NCBI GenBank assembly: GCA_003427395.1
Contig: BFEA01000279.1
Location: 406,871-456,490, forward strand
Reading direction: 5' to 3'
DNA from: Chara braunii
Lineage: Eukaryota; Streptophyta; Charophyceae; Charales; Characeae
DNA: 49,620 bases
Each line of letters starts with the position of its first letter. Within the stretch, counting starts at the first letter, position 1. Positions 10,471-20,226 of the stretch are shown one piece after another. The translations under genes were made by a program, and so were the position numbers. The notes under the pieces are model-generated. The model searched no databases. It was not told where the DNA came from and saw nothing but the letters and a program-made list of their open reading frames with translations.

Positions 10471-11480
10471 CAGACAACTTTGGAGCCATAGTTCACTGTC
10501 TGGATATAGGGAGTGACCTGCAGGAAAAAGTTAGACATGCGTATACTAAGGACCCTATTTTCAATGACCTCCTCAAGAGAGTTAAGGAGGCCCCAGAGAC
10601 CGAGCCAGATTACCACACTACAGAGGGGGTGTTATTTGAGAAGACTAATGTAGTAGACCGTTTGTGCGTTCCTAACAGTGAGGAGATCCGTAGTNTGATC
10701 CTAGGGGAATGACACGACAAAGAGAGACATTTCGGTTGGCAAAAGACTCTAGCCAATCTGATGCATGCGTACACTTGGCCAGGAATGAAAGCTGACTGCA
10801 TAGAGTATGTCCGCAGTTGCAAAGTATGCCAGGGAAATAAGACCACTACGCGTGCCTCTCTTGATCTTCTCAGACCCTTGAGTATTCCCGACCCGCCAGG
10901 AGACTCTGTGTCCATTGACTTTATGGATACTCAAGTCAAGAGTAGGCACGGCAAAAGCCGAGTCGTGGTCATAGTTGATAGGTTCAGTAAGTATGTTGTT
11001 TTTGCTCCTTCAAGTTTGCCTACAGAGGCACGCACCCATCTAGTCATTCAGAAGTTTTTCGATTTTTGGGTTAGTGAGCATGGAGTCCCATTATCCATCG
11101 TTAATGATAGAATACCCATTTCACGAGTCAGAACTGGCAGGAACTGATGAAAGTTTATGGGTCAAAGTTGTTGATGTCATTTGGTCGTCATCCAGAGACT
11201 AACGGTCAGACTGAATAGATGAACAAGATCCTGCAACAAGTTTTGCGCACGTACATTAGACCAGATCAAGTCAATTGGGACGGGATGTTACCCAAGGTAG
11301 CCAGTGCGTATAACAACAACGTGCATCTGTCCACTTGCCGCACTCCCAACGAATTACACAAGTCCTTAGACCGCACAGACTGTTTGAGGGACTGAACCGA
11401 GACCAGATTCACAGGCTACCGCCCGACACCAGGGAGTTCGCGATACAGCACTAAAAAAAGCTAGCTACAGTTGTCGAAAA
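10471..11480 (+). pseudogene. Element B integrase zinc finger and DDE core
   Basis: The linker (LQEKVRHAYTKDPIFNDLL) leads to ILGE-TGA-HDKERHFGWQ and SCKVCQ, the HHCC zinc finger with a stop before its first His. The core shows SIDFMDTQ (Asp), VIVDRFSKY, VNDR (second Asp, next to a frameshift near 11115) and, in a new frame, FGRHPETNGQTE (Glu). A TAG at 11216-11218 follows immediately, where the family has Gln. The frame then continues as MNKILQQVLRTYIRPDQV and YNNNVHLST. A further shift lies near 11370. Confidence 0.92.
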
Positions 11481-11932
11481 CCTCAGGAAGGCCCAACATA
11501 GAATGATAGAGCAAGCCAACAAGCACCGTCACCCATCGCAGTTCCAAGTAGGCGACTTAGTCTGGGTCAAGTCCAAAGAGTTTGCTCCTGAGGAAAACAT
11601 CTCACAGAAGTTACTGCCCACGTATAGAGGACCGTGGCCAGTTAGAAGTCAAGGGCAGAGAAGATGGGCCGTCCTACATAGTCGAGATCCCAACACACCT
11701 CCACACCTACCCTGTGTTTCATGCATCAAAGTTGTTGCCGTGTGTCATGAGTCAACTGTTTCCGTCTAGAAGACCTATGATTCTTCCAGACATGGAGGGA
11801 AGATACGACATTGACAGCATTGTAGGTGAAGATGTGTTTAGAACAGGAGGTAGAGGTCACCCACAGAAACAGTATAAGGTCCGGTTTGCCTATCAGGAAC
11901 CAGAAGACGACCGCTGGTTTACTAGAATATAA
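11481..11932 (+). pseudogene. Element B integrase C-terminus with chromodomain-like tail
   Basis: After frame changes, the text runs MIEQANKHRHPSQFQVGDLV and LLPTYRGPWPV, the GPY/F-type block of gypsy integrases. A shift near 11645 moves to the frame with HTYPVFHASKLLPCV. It ends with GRYDIDSIVGEDVF...PQKQYKVRFAYQEPEDDRWFT. That tail has the chromodomain pattern (an I-V start, K-x-Y-x-V-x-[FW] strand, acidic loop and final W). In active chromoviruses this part reads histone marks and directs insertion. The frame stops at 11930-11932. Confidence 0.83.
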
Positions 11933-12269
11933 CTTCTAGAAACAGCTCCCGATGTAGTTAGAGCCTATGAGAGAGATAAGAAAGGTAAAGGTCCTGCCTT
12001 GGACTGAGTTATTCTCTGAGGACCACGAATTTAGGCCGGCGGGAGCGAAACGGTATTCACCCGTTCGCAGTAGCGAATGCAGATCCCATGGCTCGATCCC
12101 TAGACTCACCTTACCTGTGTACAGTATTTGTGTCGACCCAGGAGTTGAACCCACGACCTGTGTTCTTTCCCCAGTTGGTAGGTCGTCGTAGGTCTGTAGG
12201 TTATAGGGGTTCGATCTGTAGAACTGTCGGATAGGAGTCTTAGCAAGGTCTAGAAGTCGTAGCGGTAGC

Positions 12270-12362
12270 TCCTTTGAAGGGTCAAGGTCGTAGCTGCTAC
12301 AGTCCTGAAGGGTCAAGGTCGTAGCTGCGGCAGTCCTGAAGGGTCAAGGTCGTAGCTGCTAC
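12270..12362. repeat. 31-bp minisatellite, three copies
   Basis: The core GAAGGGTCAAGGTCGTAGCT starts at 12276, 12307 and 12338, an exact 31-bp period. The third copy ends at 12362. Copies two and three differ mainly in CTAC versus CGGC near the end of the unit. Confidence 0.95.
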
Positions 12363-13022
12363 CGTATCGAGCGGCCAAGTCCACGGCCTTCCGGAAGATC
12401 CTAGTAGTGGCCTTCCGGAGCTGCTTACGTTTAGGCTGAGGCAAGTGGGCAAGTGGTGGAGTCTACCCGTGCGGTCCCAGTCCCAGTCAGTCTTAGTCCA
12501 GTCAAGCAAGTACCGCATGGGACTGTGTGCACAACTGGCAACGGGGCAGACCAACGAGATACAGGAGTATAAATCAAGAGGCAGCGCCCAGCCATTCATT
12601 CATTCCTGCGTAAGCCATGAGGAAGCGCTTCCACAGCGACTTGTGCGAGGTGGTCTGCAGTGAGCCCGAAGACGAAGTGGGCGAGAAGGAGCTTAGCCAT
12701 AGCGATGGGGTAGCAGCGGCCATAGCCGCCATAGCTGTTAGTAGAGTGTAGCATGTGTGTGTGTATGTGTGTTCGGAGTGTCGCGTGCGGGATATCCAGG
12801 GTGATCCTGTGTGTGTGAACAGAGAGTTGTACAGGCACTGTGCCGCCATAGCCATCTGAAGTGAGACTGTATCTGAACTGTGTTTCTGGTTACCATATCT
12901 CTGAGTTTTGAGTGCCAATGGCGCTTGTCGCCAGCTTGCTGCGCAACCTGTTTACATGCATGTCAAGTGTGAAAGATAGGGAGTCTGATTGCCTCGAAAA
13001 CGCATAGAGAATAAGATATGGC

Positions 13023-13023
<1 letters not shown>

Positions 13024-13058
<35 letters not shown>

Positions 13059-13070
13059 TGTGTGTGTGTG
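13024..13070. repeat. (GT)n microsatellite
   Basis: A GT run with one internal TCTG interruption. Confidence 0.97.
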
Positions 13071-13530
13071 ATTCCTTTTTATTTTTTTAATTATACGTAC
13101 ACATAATGAAGATACCACCATGATACAGCTATCCAATGAAACTTCATGAAGGTGAGGGAATATACACCAATAAAAAAGCCAAGAAAAAAAATAAAAATCT
13201 GGTGCCGAAAATGGAGGCTGTCCTGACTTCTTATGCGACAATGAGGCGACCTCAACTGTAAGAATTTTGTGAGAACATACAGCACTATGTGAAAAGAAAA
13301 CGACCCCACATGTAGATTAATACAAACTTACACAAGTTTTTTTTTTTTTGTTTTCCCAAGTTTCAATGATAGAAGATCAGTTTTGCCCCGGCAGCCAAAA
13401 AAAAAACGAAACCGAAAAACGATGATATGCATAAAGTAGAGAAATGGACACGTGCCACCAACTAGCATCTGAGCTCATAGACAAGCTGATGCATATTCAC
13501 AAGATTCGTTGGGGAGGGAGTTCACACACA

Positions 13531-13532
<2 letters not shown>

Positions 13533-13602
<70 letters not shown>
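13533..13602. repeat. (CT)n microsatellite
   Basis: About 35 CT units followed by two CTAG interruptions. Confidence 0.97.
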
Positions 13603-13603
<1 letters not shown>

Positions 13604-13911
13604 GCTCTCTAGCTCTCACCCCCCGCCCCGCCTTTGGGAGGTGGGCTAAAAAATAAAGGGGATGGGAAAATGAATAGTAGAGGAAGGATACAGGGATAAT
13701 AACGAGTGATGGAATGATCTAGATTGCACACAGCAATCAGCATAGGGGTTATGTCGTGTGTGGAATAGGATGGGGTGGCCAGTAGGTTTGGGGAACCAAG
13801 GCTGTTTGCGGTCGTGTATAGTAGTTTAGAACAGCATTACCTAAGAGTTGGAAGTAGGTACTTATGATTTCTCAGTTTGATACTGTCATACTTTTTGTGC
13901 ATCCCCTTGAA

Positions 13912-14509
13912 CTGCGGCCAGGGATGGGCTAGGCCGAAAGCGGGGATAATTGGTAGAAAGAGCCCACGCTAAAACCTTTCCGGTTTTGAGCGCCCGAAAC
14001 TCGGCCGTTTGGTACTACCGGCCCAAACCATCCTCAGCCTGGGTGAAAAGCGCCTTCACGCCGTGGCCACTTCTCCCTGGGCCTGTTCTTACCGGTTCAA
14101 GAATTCGGCACTTCTTTTGCGCCGGATGCATGAACCTGTAGGGCCCTTCTTTTTCAAAATCCCTTACTTTGGCCTCATTCCATACTTCAGCGGTACCACT
14201 GTCGGCGTCTTATACATCACCGTCGGCCTCTCTTACATCAAAATGAATCTGGCGCTGTTATGCGCCAGATTTATGATCCGTTAGGGCCTTGGAGCGACGC
14301 GTGGGCCTGTAGTACCCCACATGGAAAACATTGGGCCGGTCGTACCCCACATGGAAAACATTGCGCCGGTCGTACCCCACATGGAAAACATTGGGCCGGT
14401 CGTACGAAACAGCCGAGTTTCGGGCACCCAAAACCGAAAAGGTTTTGGTGTGGGCGCTTTCTACTGCTTATCCCCCGAAAGTGCCTTGCCCAGCCTGAGT
14501 GGCTGCAGT
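13912..14509. mobile_element. Foldback element with about 115-bp inverted arms
   Basis: The left arm (13912-14025) and right arm (14393-14509) are inverted copies of each other. Matching blocks include GCGCCCGAAACTCGGC on the left against GCCGAGTTTCGGGC on the right, and GTAGAAAG..GCCCAC against GTGGGC..CTTTCTAC. The interior holds a perfect 10-bp hairpin (14246-14255/14262-14271, loop TGTTAT) and a 30-bp repeat. No transposase is encoded, so it would be non-autonomous (MITE/foldback type). I did not establish a target-site duplication. A 146-codon open frame across it encodes the minisatellite and is not a credible gene. Confidence 0.75.
14311..14405. repeat. 30-bp minisatellite, three copies
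   Basis: Units 14311-14340, 14341-14370 and 14371-14400, plus CGTAC of a fourth. They differ by only one or two bases. The unit contains ACATGGAAAACATT and GGCCGGTCGTAC and abuts the right arm of the foldback element. Confidence 0.97.
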
Positions 14510-15511
14510 ACACATGTGAGGGACGCTGGGCACATTTCCCGCCTATTCAAAGATTGTTGTTTTGGGAAAAAAATAAGATAGACTCTTGCGGAATGAGGCC
14601 GCAAGTGATCTTGAGGATCTCGAGGATGACACGAGCAAATGGAAAACACTGCCAAAGATGGAAACGATACTCCCGTTTCCCAGCTTATACCAAAGGGTAA
14701 GTTTCAAAAATAGCACGTCGCAGTAGTTTCACTGTAAAAATCTAGGCGGGGGCCAAGTTCCATTGCAAAAATAGCACGTCACGGTAGTTTCACAGCAACA
14801 ATATTTTCTGGTGGGATCCCACATTCCTTGCAAAAATAAATCTTTCGGACCTGTACAACATTTCTGCCGGGAAACTTTGAAAACGCACTATTTCTGAAAT
14901 TACCCCTATACTAAAAGAGTTTTAAAAAATCAAAGGAAAAAAAAGAAAAGGAAAAAAGAAGAAAAGAAAAAAAAAGAAAAAAAGAGAATTGAAGAATTCT
15001 GAATCACCTGGGGCAGGTGAGTTCAATGATGATTCACCCTACTTCGAAAAACAGGGGAAAAAAAAGGATAAAAAGAAACCTCTGATGATATGAGAATAAC
15101 GATACATAGGGGGAGGGGTGATTGGGGAGGCAAAGTGAGTGGCCACTCAGATGATGCTCTGTCCCTCTGCTACCGGCTGTCCCCTGGCCAGTGTCCCCCG
15201 CTAGGGGTTCCCTGAAGGCAATGAGGCCACCCTGGGCGGAAAAGGCCACCCGGTGTCAGATTCGACACAAGATTGAATTCACCTGTGCTGGTTAGTCCGA
15301 TGATAATACCTCAAGGCCATCGCCCTTTAAAATAAAATAAATTAAATTAATGATACAACGGATCCTTTCTCAAAGGGTTGTGTTCCACTTGGGAGTAGAA
15401 TGTGTCAGGAGAGAACAGTCACTGCTTTGTTTTTGTTACATGTCATCATTGACCTGACCATCCCTCATTCGTTGTCTTTGCTGACCAGCTAGTATGCACT
15501 TAATTGTATCT
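14510..15511. other. no gene seen; A-rich and short repeats
   Basis: A motif of about 27 bp (AAAAATAGCACGTC followed by GTAGTTTCAC) occurs at about 14707 and 14766. A purine-rich A/G stretch lies at 14925-14990. No coding signal was found. Confidence 0.6.
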
Positions 15512-15582
15512 TGTGTGGGATTCGAACTCGAGTTCGTATTTGAGCAATTCATGGGTGCACCAACGGAGCTACATCTGCCATT
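15512..15582 (-). repeat. tRNA-derived SINE-like fragment (A and B boxes)
   Basis: On the minus strand there is an A-box-like TAGCTCCGTTGG (15560-15571) and a perfect B box AGTTCGAATCC (about 15517-15527), 44 nt apart start to start, the spacing found in real tRNA genes. The T-stem does not pair (the bases before TTCGAAT do not complement the CCCAC after it). It is therefore not a working tRNA but a pol III promoter relic, as in a SINE or a tRNA pseudogene. Confidence 0.6.
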
Positions 15583-15606
15583 TTTGGGAGTAGTGGAACT
15601 CAGCCC

Positions 15607-15644
15607 CTGTCTCTTATACACATCTAGATGTGTATAAGAGACAG
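15607..15644. other. Nextera mate-pair junction adapter (library artefact)
   Basis: CTGTCTCTTATACACATCT (15607-15625) is followed at once by its reverse complement (15626-15644). This is the Tn5 mosaic end joined to itself, the junction adapter of mate-pair libraries. It is not biological. Sequence left and right of it may not be adjacent in the genome, and protein predictions through it are spurious. Confidence 0.98.
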
Positions 15645-15750
15645 CCTGAATGGTGATGGTGAAGGAAGGTCCTTCGGGTGCATCCCCAACGGGTGCCACG
15701 ATCAGCCAAGGCCCCATCCATTTCGGGAGAAGCTTGCGAGAGATATCTTG
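15645..15750 (-). pseudogene. Fragment of a gypsy integrase C-terminus
   Basis: On the minus strand, directly before the adapter, about 35 codons read QDISRKLLPKWMGPWLIVAP and then GDAPEGPSFTI. This is the GPY/F-type block found after the integrase core in Ty3/gypsy elements (compare the LLPTYRGPWPV block of element B). It is cut by the adapter on one side and by the N gap on the other. The rest of the element cannot be assigned. Confidence 0.75.
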
Positions 15751-16680
15751 NNNNNNNNNNNNNNNNNNNNNNNNNNNNNNNNNNNNNNNNNNNNNNNNNN
15801 NNNNNNNNNNNNNNNNNNNNNNNNNNNNNNNNNNNNNNNNNNNNNNNNNNNNNNNNNNNNNNNNNNNNNNNNNNNNNNNNNNNNNNNNNNNNNNNNNNNN
15901 NNNNNNNNNNNNNNNNNNNNNNNNNNNNNNNNNNNNNNNNNNNNNNNNNNNNNNNNNNNNNNNNNNNNNNNNNNNNNNNNNNNNNNNNNNNNNNNNNNNN
16001 NNNNNNNNNNNNNNNNNNNNNNNNNNNNNNNNNNNNNNNNNNNNNNNNNNNNNNNNNNNNNNNNNNNNNNNNNNNNNNNNNNNNNNNNNNNNNNNNNNNN
16101 NNNNNNNNNNNNNNNNNNNNNNNNNNNNNNNNNNNNNNNNNNNNNNNNNNNNNNNNNNNNNNNNNNNNNNNNNNNNNNNNNNNNNNNNNNNNNNNNNNNN
16201 NNNNNNNNNNNNNNNNNNNNNNNNNNNNNNNNNNNNNNNNNNNNNNNNNNNNNNNNNNNNNNNNNNNNNNNNNNNNNNNNNNNNNNNNNNNNNNNNNNNN
16301 NNNNNNNNNNNNNNNNNNNNNNNNNNNNNNNNNNNNNNNNNNNNNNNNNNNNNNNNNNNNNNNNNNNNNNNNNNNNNNNNNNNNNNNNNNNNNNNNNNNN
16401 NNNNNNNNNNNNNNNNNNNNNNNNNNNNNNNNNNNNNNNNNNNNNNNNNNNNNNNNNNNNNNNNNNNNNNNNNNNNNNNNNNNNNNNNNNNNNNNNNNNN
16501 NNNNNNNNNNNNNNNNNNNNNNNNNNNNNNNNNNNNNNNNNNNNNNNNNNNNNNNNNNNNNNNNNNNNNNNNNNNNNNNNNNNNNNNNNNNNNNNNNNNN
16601 NNNNNNNNNNNNNNNNNNNNNNNNNNNNNNNNNNNNNNNNNNNNNNNNNNNNNNNNNNNNNNNNNNNNNNNNNNNNNNNN
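15751..16680. other. Assembly gap (930 N)
   Basis: Unbroken run of N. Its length is probably an estimate from mate-pair distances. Apparent long open frames here are artefacts of untranslated N. Confidence 1.
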
Positions 16681-16947
16681 GCGAGTCCTTGAGGACGAGG
16701 ACTGAAAACGAAGCAAAGTTTAGAAGGCCCGGACGAGGTGGTCGTTTTGGTAGGCGACATCGTCATCCACAAAGCGAGGAAAATAGTGAATGTATACAAC
16801 CCTGCTTTACGGTCCGATGGATCCCTGAAGTGCATTTAAAACTACAAATTGTGACGGCGCCTTAGTTAACCCCTCCAAAATCAAGATATTTGGCCACCAA
16901 AAGGTGTTGATGTGTTGGATCATTGGGGAATCCTCATTCTCAATACT
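16681..16947. other. no clear gene; possible element tail
   Basis: Follows the gap. A short Arg/Gly-rich reading is possible on the plus strand, but there are no motifs. It may be the edge of the retroelement lost in the gap. Confidence 0.4.
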
Positions 16948-17711
16948 ATTTATTTACTTTTTTCTACTCTTTGATTGCGCCATACAAACAATAATTGAAT
17001 ATTTTCGGCGAGATGACTATCAGGCAGAACTTTCCATGTCACTTTTTTTCCCCGCTGTTTCAACAATACCCTTTCATCTAGGACATATTCAGCAGCAGCT
17101 ACCCATCACGCCTCGTAATCAATCCCTCTCCTCGTTTCAGCAGATACATATCGCCTCACATCATACTCGTTTGTATCAAGAAATCGAACTACAAGGACGT
17201 ATAGGGTCACATGATCAGGCTTACAAGTCAAGCATTGCTCGATAATGTATGGAAAAGCACCGCCAACCGTGAGCCTGGTCAGTGAATCTATCGCTCTAGT
17301 TATTGGTGACATGGCTAACTACCAGTTCTGCCTTGTCAGTGCTCCATTGATGATTAGTTGTCCGTTCCTACCTTCACAAAATCTTTTAGTTACAGGCGGG
17401 GTAGGAATCCTTTCGTATATCCTAGGCAATAAGTTCCAATCGCTTTTATACCTTGTTGTCCCAACTGATCCCTCTCTGCTTTGACACACTTCATTATGAA
17501 ATCCCAATTGGTAAACAAAATCCGATTTCCGATCAGCCTTTTCTATGACATAGGGTCGAACATCATAATCATTAGTATCAAGGAATCTAGAGACAAGCAC
17601 ATGCACAGTCGTTGTACCTTTTACACAAGCAATATGGATAAACATATAGGGAAACGTTCCACCACAGGTGACACGAGTTAGGGCTTCTAGGACATTATAC
17701 TCTCCAGTCAT
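16948..17711 (-). pseudogene. Two-module unknown protein gene (modules D1, D2)
   Basis: One minus-strand frame runs from the ATG at 17711 to about 16948, broken by a TAG (17319-17321) and a TGA (17106-17108). It encodes two copies of an unrecognised module. Each copy has a LTR[VL]T-x-GG-x-FPY lead-in, then a beta-hairpin-like core: D1 VHVLVSRFLDTNDYDVRPYV (from about 17606) and D2 LYVLVVRFLDTNEYDVRRYV (from about 17204). In both, position 34 of the module is Trp or a one-base derivative, and another Trp follows 23 positions later. The two cores are 134 codons apart. No signal peptide, membrane segment or catalytic motif is seen. Related modules lie on the plus strand at 26.2-28.3 kb. I do not know the function. 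Confidence 0.75.
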
Positions 17712-18460
17712 CGTCTGGTTTCTGACTTATAGACTTGTCAAGCAGAGGACCCAGAAGACTGGTTACAAGACTTTGCTTACAAGCCCGAGTCACTTCAGAT
17801 AGACCCCTTCAAGAGGCTCCTCCTCTCGGGGTTCTTCTAGCCGGAAGTCTTTCAAACCCGAGTCAAGCCTTGAACGAACTGCGCAAGACAGTTGTCTGGT
17901 CAATAAACATTGTGAACACAGTCTGCTCTCAAGAACTTAAGATTTTTGAGTCATCGGCAGCGACGTCATTTTTATCGCGCCTCCACCGCTTCCATAGCCA
18001 GGTTCGATGCCCGTCCCCGGACCACATGCAGTGGATTGGTGGATTGACAGATTATCATGCAGAAATTTTTATAAGTATTTAAGAAATCAAAAATAAAAAT
18101 GCATTCCGTAAATAGTCTTTTTCATTTTCAGTCATGCATCCGAGTACTCAAGGATATCCCTCCTGCCAGTGGCCACACAACTTAGAGTAGGGCGTTTGGG
18201 TTTATCGCTTGCACCTGACCTCGTATAAAGGTTATATTCAAGGTCACAGGACTCCCAATTATCCTGGAGTCCTTCAAGTATCGTTGAGTGTAACCTGTGT
18301 AATATAAAGAGGAAAAAACATACATGCATCATAAAACAAATGACACTGAAAGAATAAGAAGACCAAAAACCTAACTTTGCAAGAGCATGACCAGAGACAC
18401 GAGACCGAAGAGTAGTACATAGGTAATACAAGGAGAAACGATTGGAGGGCTGCAGTCACT
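17712..18460. other. no confident gene; repeat-like
   Basis: The minus strand from about 17875 to 17790 reads open with DFRLEEPREEEPLEGVYL, followed by stops. It looks like a decayed repeat tail. GGTTCGATGCC at 18001-18011 matches a pol III B box, but I see no A box at the right spacing. A second minus-strand stretch near 18240-18132 could be a gene end (TGRRDILEYSDA), without further support. Confidence 0.4.
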
Positions 18461-18950
18461 GCTAAATTATAATAATGTCATAATACATCACACCGAATAA
18501 AAGGATAGAATCTCTGTCGATAATGATAAGCGGTACCCCCTTATGAGCAGGTCCTACTGTTCGGGACAGCCACTCCACATTTCGTACAGCCTGGTTTTCC
18601 TCATCACTAAGAACCTAGGTTGCTATCGCCTCTGGGACCACCTAGTAGATGTCAAAAGATGTTGCGGGATCGATCTTGCAGATATATGTCATGCATCCAA
18701 CCATCTCCTCGTCTGCAACGCTCTTGAGGTGAAGCTCCTCTGCAAGCATAATATCAGTCGTAGCTCCAATTTGTATCTCGATCCCTCCCCTCCTATCAAT
18801 CTAGACATATGATACAACGAGGAAACATTCTTCACAAAGGAGCTTTGGAAAGGTCTGCATAGCGAAGTTAGCTCCGACCAATTTTTTACTGTAGTCATTC
18901 CCAAGATATGAAATTGACCCTGCCCCTCTTGGTGGTTAGACAATTGCCTC
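18461..18950 (-). pseudogene. Divergent module of the same unknown family (D6)
   Basis: One minus-strand frame stays protein-like for about 160 codons with only three internal stops, all TAG. It reads RGAGSISYLGNDYSKKLVGA, then FPKLLCEECFLVVSYV, TAG, IDRRGGIEIQIG, then MLAEELHLKSVADEEMVG. The core (from about 18824) has the same shape as module D5: a Cys, alternating hydrophobics, an Asp at position 10 and a second strand. Identity is low, so membership is less sure than for D1-D5. It lies upstream of D1/D2 on the same strand and may have belonged to the same gene. It ends in TAG at 18461-18463. Confidence 0.5.
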
Positions 18951-19649
18951 TATCCTAGGCTCGTGTGACTATAGGATTTAGTCTCTCTACCGTGCAAGAA
19001 GATACGCAATCGGAGTCAATGTCGCTCTCCGTCCTCGCTGCTTACCAGTGTCCAGTGCTTAAGTTATCACCAATAGACTTTGTCTTTGTGGGTCTCCCAA
19101 TCGAAATAGTCGTCAAGATGAATACCACTTATGATGCAAGGATTAGGGTCAGACTCATCACTCGTCGATCTCTGCATACAAGTTCTGATCGGGACCCCGG
19201 ATCTGATTATCTCTCTCCTGATCCGCTAATCCCTCTGCCTCTTCCGTTTGCTGTGCGCCTCGTTGAGGGGCTTGGGATTACACCCATCAAAATCAAAGAG
19301 TACACCTCCGGGCATTGAGGGTAAATAAGGAAATATCACGTGCAGCCAATTATCCCTCTGATAGCTCTCCCTGCAAAATATGTAATACACAATCCTGTCA
19401 TAAGGGGCGTCCTTCACTCCATCCTTCCTTGCCCCCTTTACTGAGTAGGTAATCACCAGCGGTGGTTTAGAAGTAGGAGACTCGTTGGCCCAGATGACTA
19501 AGCTCTGAGGTCCAACATGTTGATAGCAGAACTTCTCAACAAGTTTGCCTCATGTAACGATTGTCTCACGATGACGGGTCAGCTTCGACAACGACTGCAT
19601 CCCTTGCGAGAATAAATGCTCCCTCCAACATTTGGGCCCGACGGCAATC
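18951..19649. other. no confident gene
   Basis: Short open frames occur on both strands. A minus-strand acidic stretch (about 19225-19050) reads EEAEGLADQERDNQI and DYFDWETHKDK in neighbouring frames. It could be the acidic linker upstream of D6 but is too short to support a call. Confidence 0.35.
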
Positions 19650-19880
19650 AGAAACTCAATGTAAGAGCCCGCTTGAGTGGACCCAACTAAACAACAACTA
19701 TCTCAAAGAATGTGCCCGCCTGAAAGGACCTGGTTAAACAGCTGCAATCTCAAGGAATAGGCCCGCCTGAAAGGGGCCGGTTGAGCAGCAGCAATCTCAA
19801 GGGTCCAGCTCAACAGCAGCAACCTCAAAGAATTGACCCGCGTGAAAGGGTCACGCTAAACAGCAACCAGCAACCCAATA
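19650..19880. repeat. 47-bp tandem array
   Basis: GCCCGC[CT]TGA anchors occur at 19667, 19714 and 19761 (47-bp period), then at 19835 after a shortened 27-bp piece. Units contain GCCCGCCTGAAAGG and CAGCAGCAATCTCAA and have diverged from one another. Confidence 0.85.
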
Positions 19881-19972
19881 TAGGCAATATCGTGAATACA
19901 TTTCCGCAGCAAGTGAAAAAACAATACGCGCACTGGGACAACCGATGACTAATCAGTAAGATATCTCATACC

Positions 19973-20226
19973 CTAAATACTGACTAGACTGCACAAAGTC
20001 GTTTGAGCACGGACAAACCTGCAAATAATGTATGTACAAAACAAATACCGTCTGCACACGAGCTAAGCTCCAAATACTCTTCTTGCAAGAAAAATACCGT
20101 TTCCACAGGGGTTGAACTACAAATAATGTCTTTGCAGGAAAAATAGCATTGGCACAGGAGATGAACTGCAAACACTGTTTGTGCTGGAAAAATATTGTTT
20201 GCACATAGGTTGTACATCAAATACGG
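19973..20226. repeat. 49-bp tandem array abutting the 2.2-kb repeat
   Basis: The anchor CAAAT[AC] (variants CTAAATAC, CAAATAATG, CAAACACTG) starts at 19973, 20022, 20071, 20120, 20169 and 20218, an exact 49-bp period. Units are diverged but keep phase with no indels. The array stops right where the 2.2-kb direct repeat starts. Confidence 0.92.

Larger units (their letters stand above)
7571..11937 (+). mobile_element. Element B: chromovirus-type Ty3/gypsy relic
   Basis: Plus-strand order is gag (C-terminal part), CCHC knuckle, protease, RT, RNase H, integrase, then a chromodomain-like C-terminus. This is the layout of chromoviruses, the Ty3/gypsy lineage with a chromodomain after integrase. 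At least eight in-frame stops and several frameshifts break it. The protease active-site codon and the RT catalytic Asp are both damaged, so it is inactive. Two single N positions (9747 and 10695) are sequencing ambiguities. LTRs were not identified on either side. Confidence 0.93.
11938..13911. other. no gene seen; tandem repeats and microsatellites
   Basis: Contains a possible B-box-like tRNA-derived piece on the minus strand near 12125-12185 (GGTTCAACTCC), a 31-bp tandem repeat, a (GT)n run at 13024-13070 and a (CT)n run at 13533-13602. This is where the 3' LTR of element B should lie, but no paired copy was recognised before 7571. The open frames here have no motifs. Confidence 0.6.

Noticed and set aside
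12125-12185. tRNA gene on the minus strand
   Set aside because: The B box has one mismatch, the A box is unconvincing with spacing near 30 nt, and stems do not form; at most a SINE remnant.
14260-14700. 146-codon frame with a repeated ten-residue peptide
   Set aside because: The repeat comes from the 30-bp minisatellite of a foldback element; a unit length divisible by three keeps any frame open.
15436-16865. Open frames of 350-426 codons on both strands
   Set aside because: They consist mostly of untranslated N plus adapter sequence; only the integrase fragment at 15645-15750 is real.
18001-18011. Perfect B box GGTTCGATGCC as a tRNA gene
   Set aside because: No A box at tRNA spacing and no cloverleaf-forming arms nearby.
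16948-18950. Alternative genetic code reading TAG/TAA as Gln
   Set aside because: Several TAGs replace Trp rather than Gln (for example after the RT of element B and at the Trp position of module D5), TGA stops are also frequent, and frameshifts are common, so decay explains it.
19650-20226. CRISPR-like regular array
   Set aside because: Units are contiguous diverged tandem repeats with no conserved repeat alternating with unique spacers, there are no cas genes, and the context is a eukaryotic repeat region.
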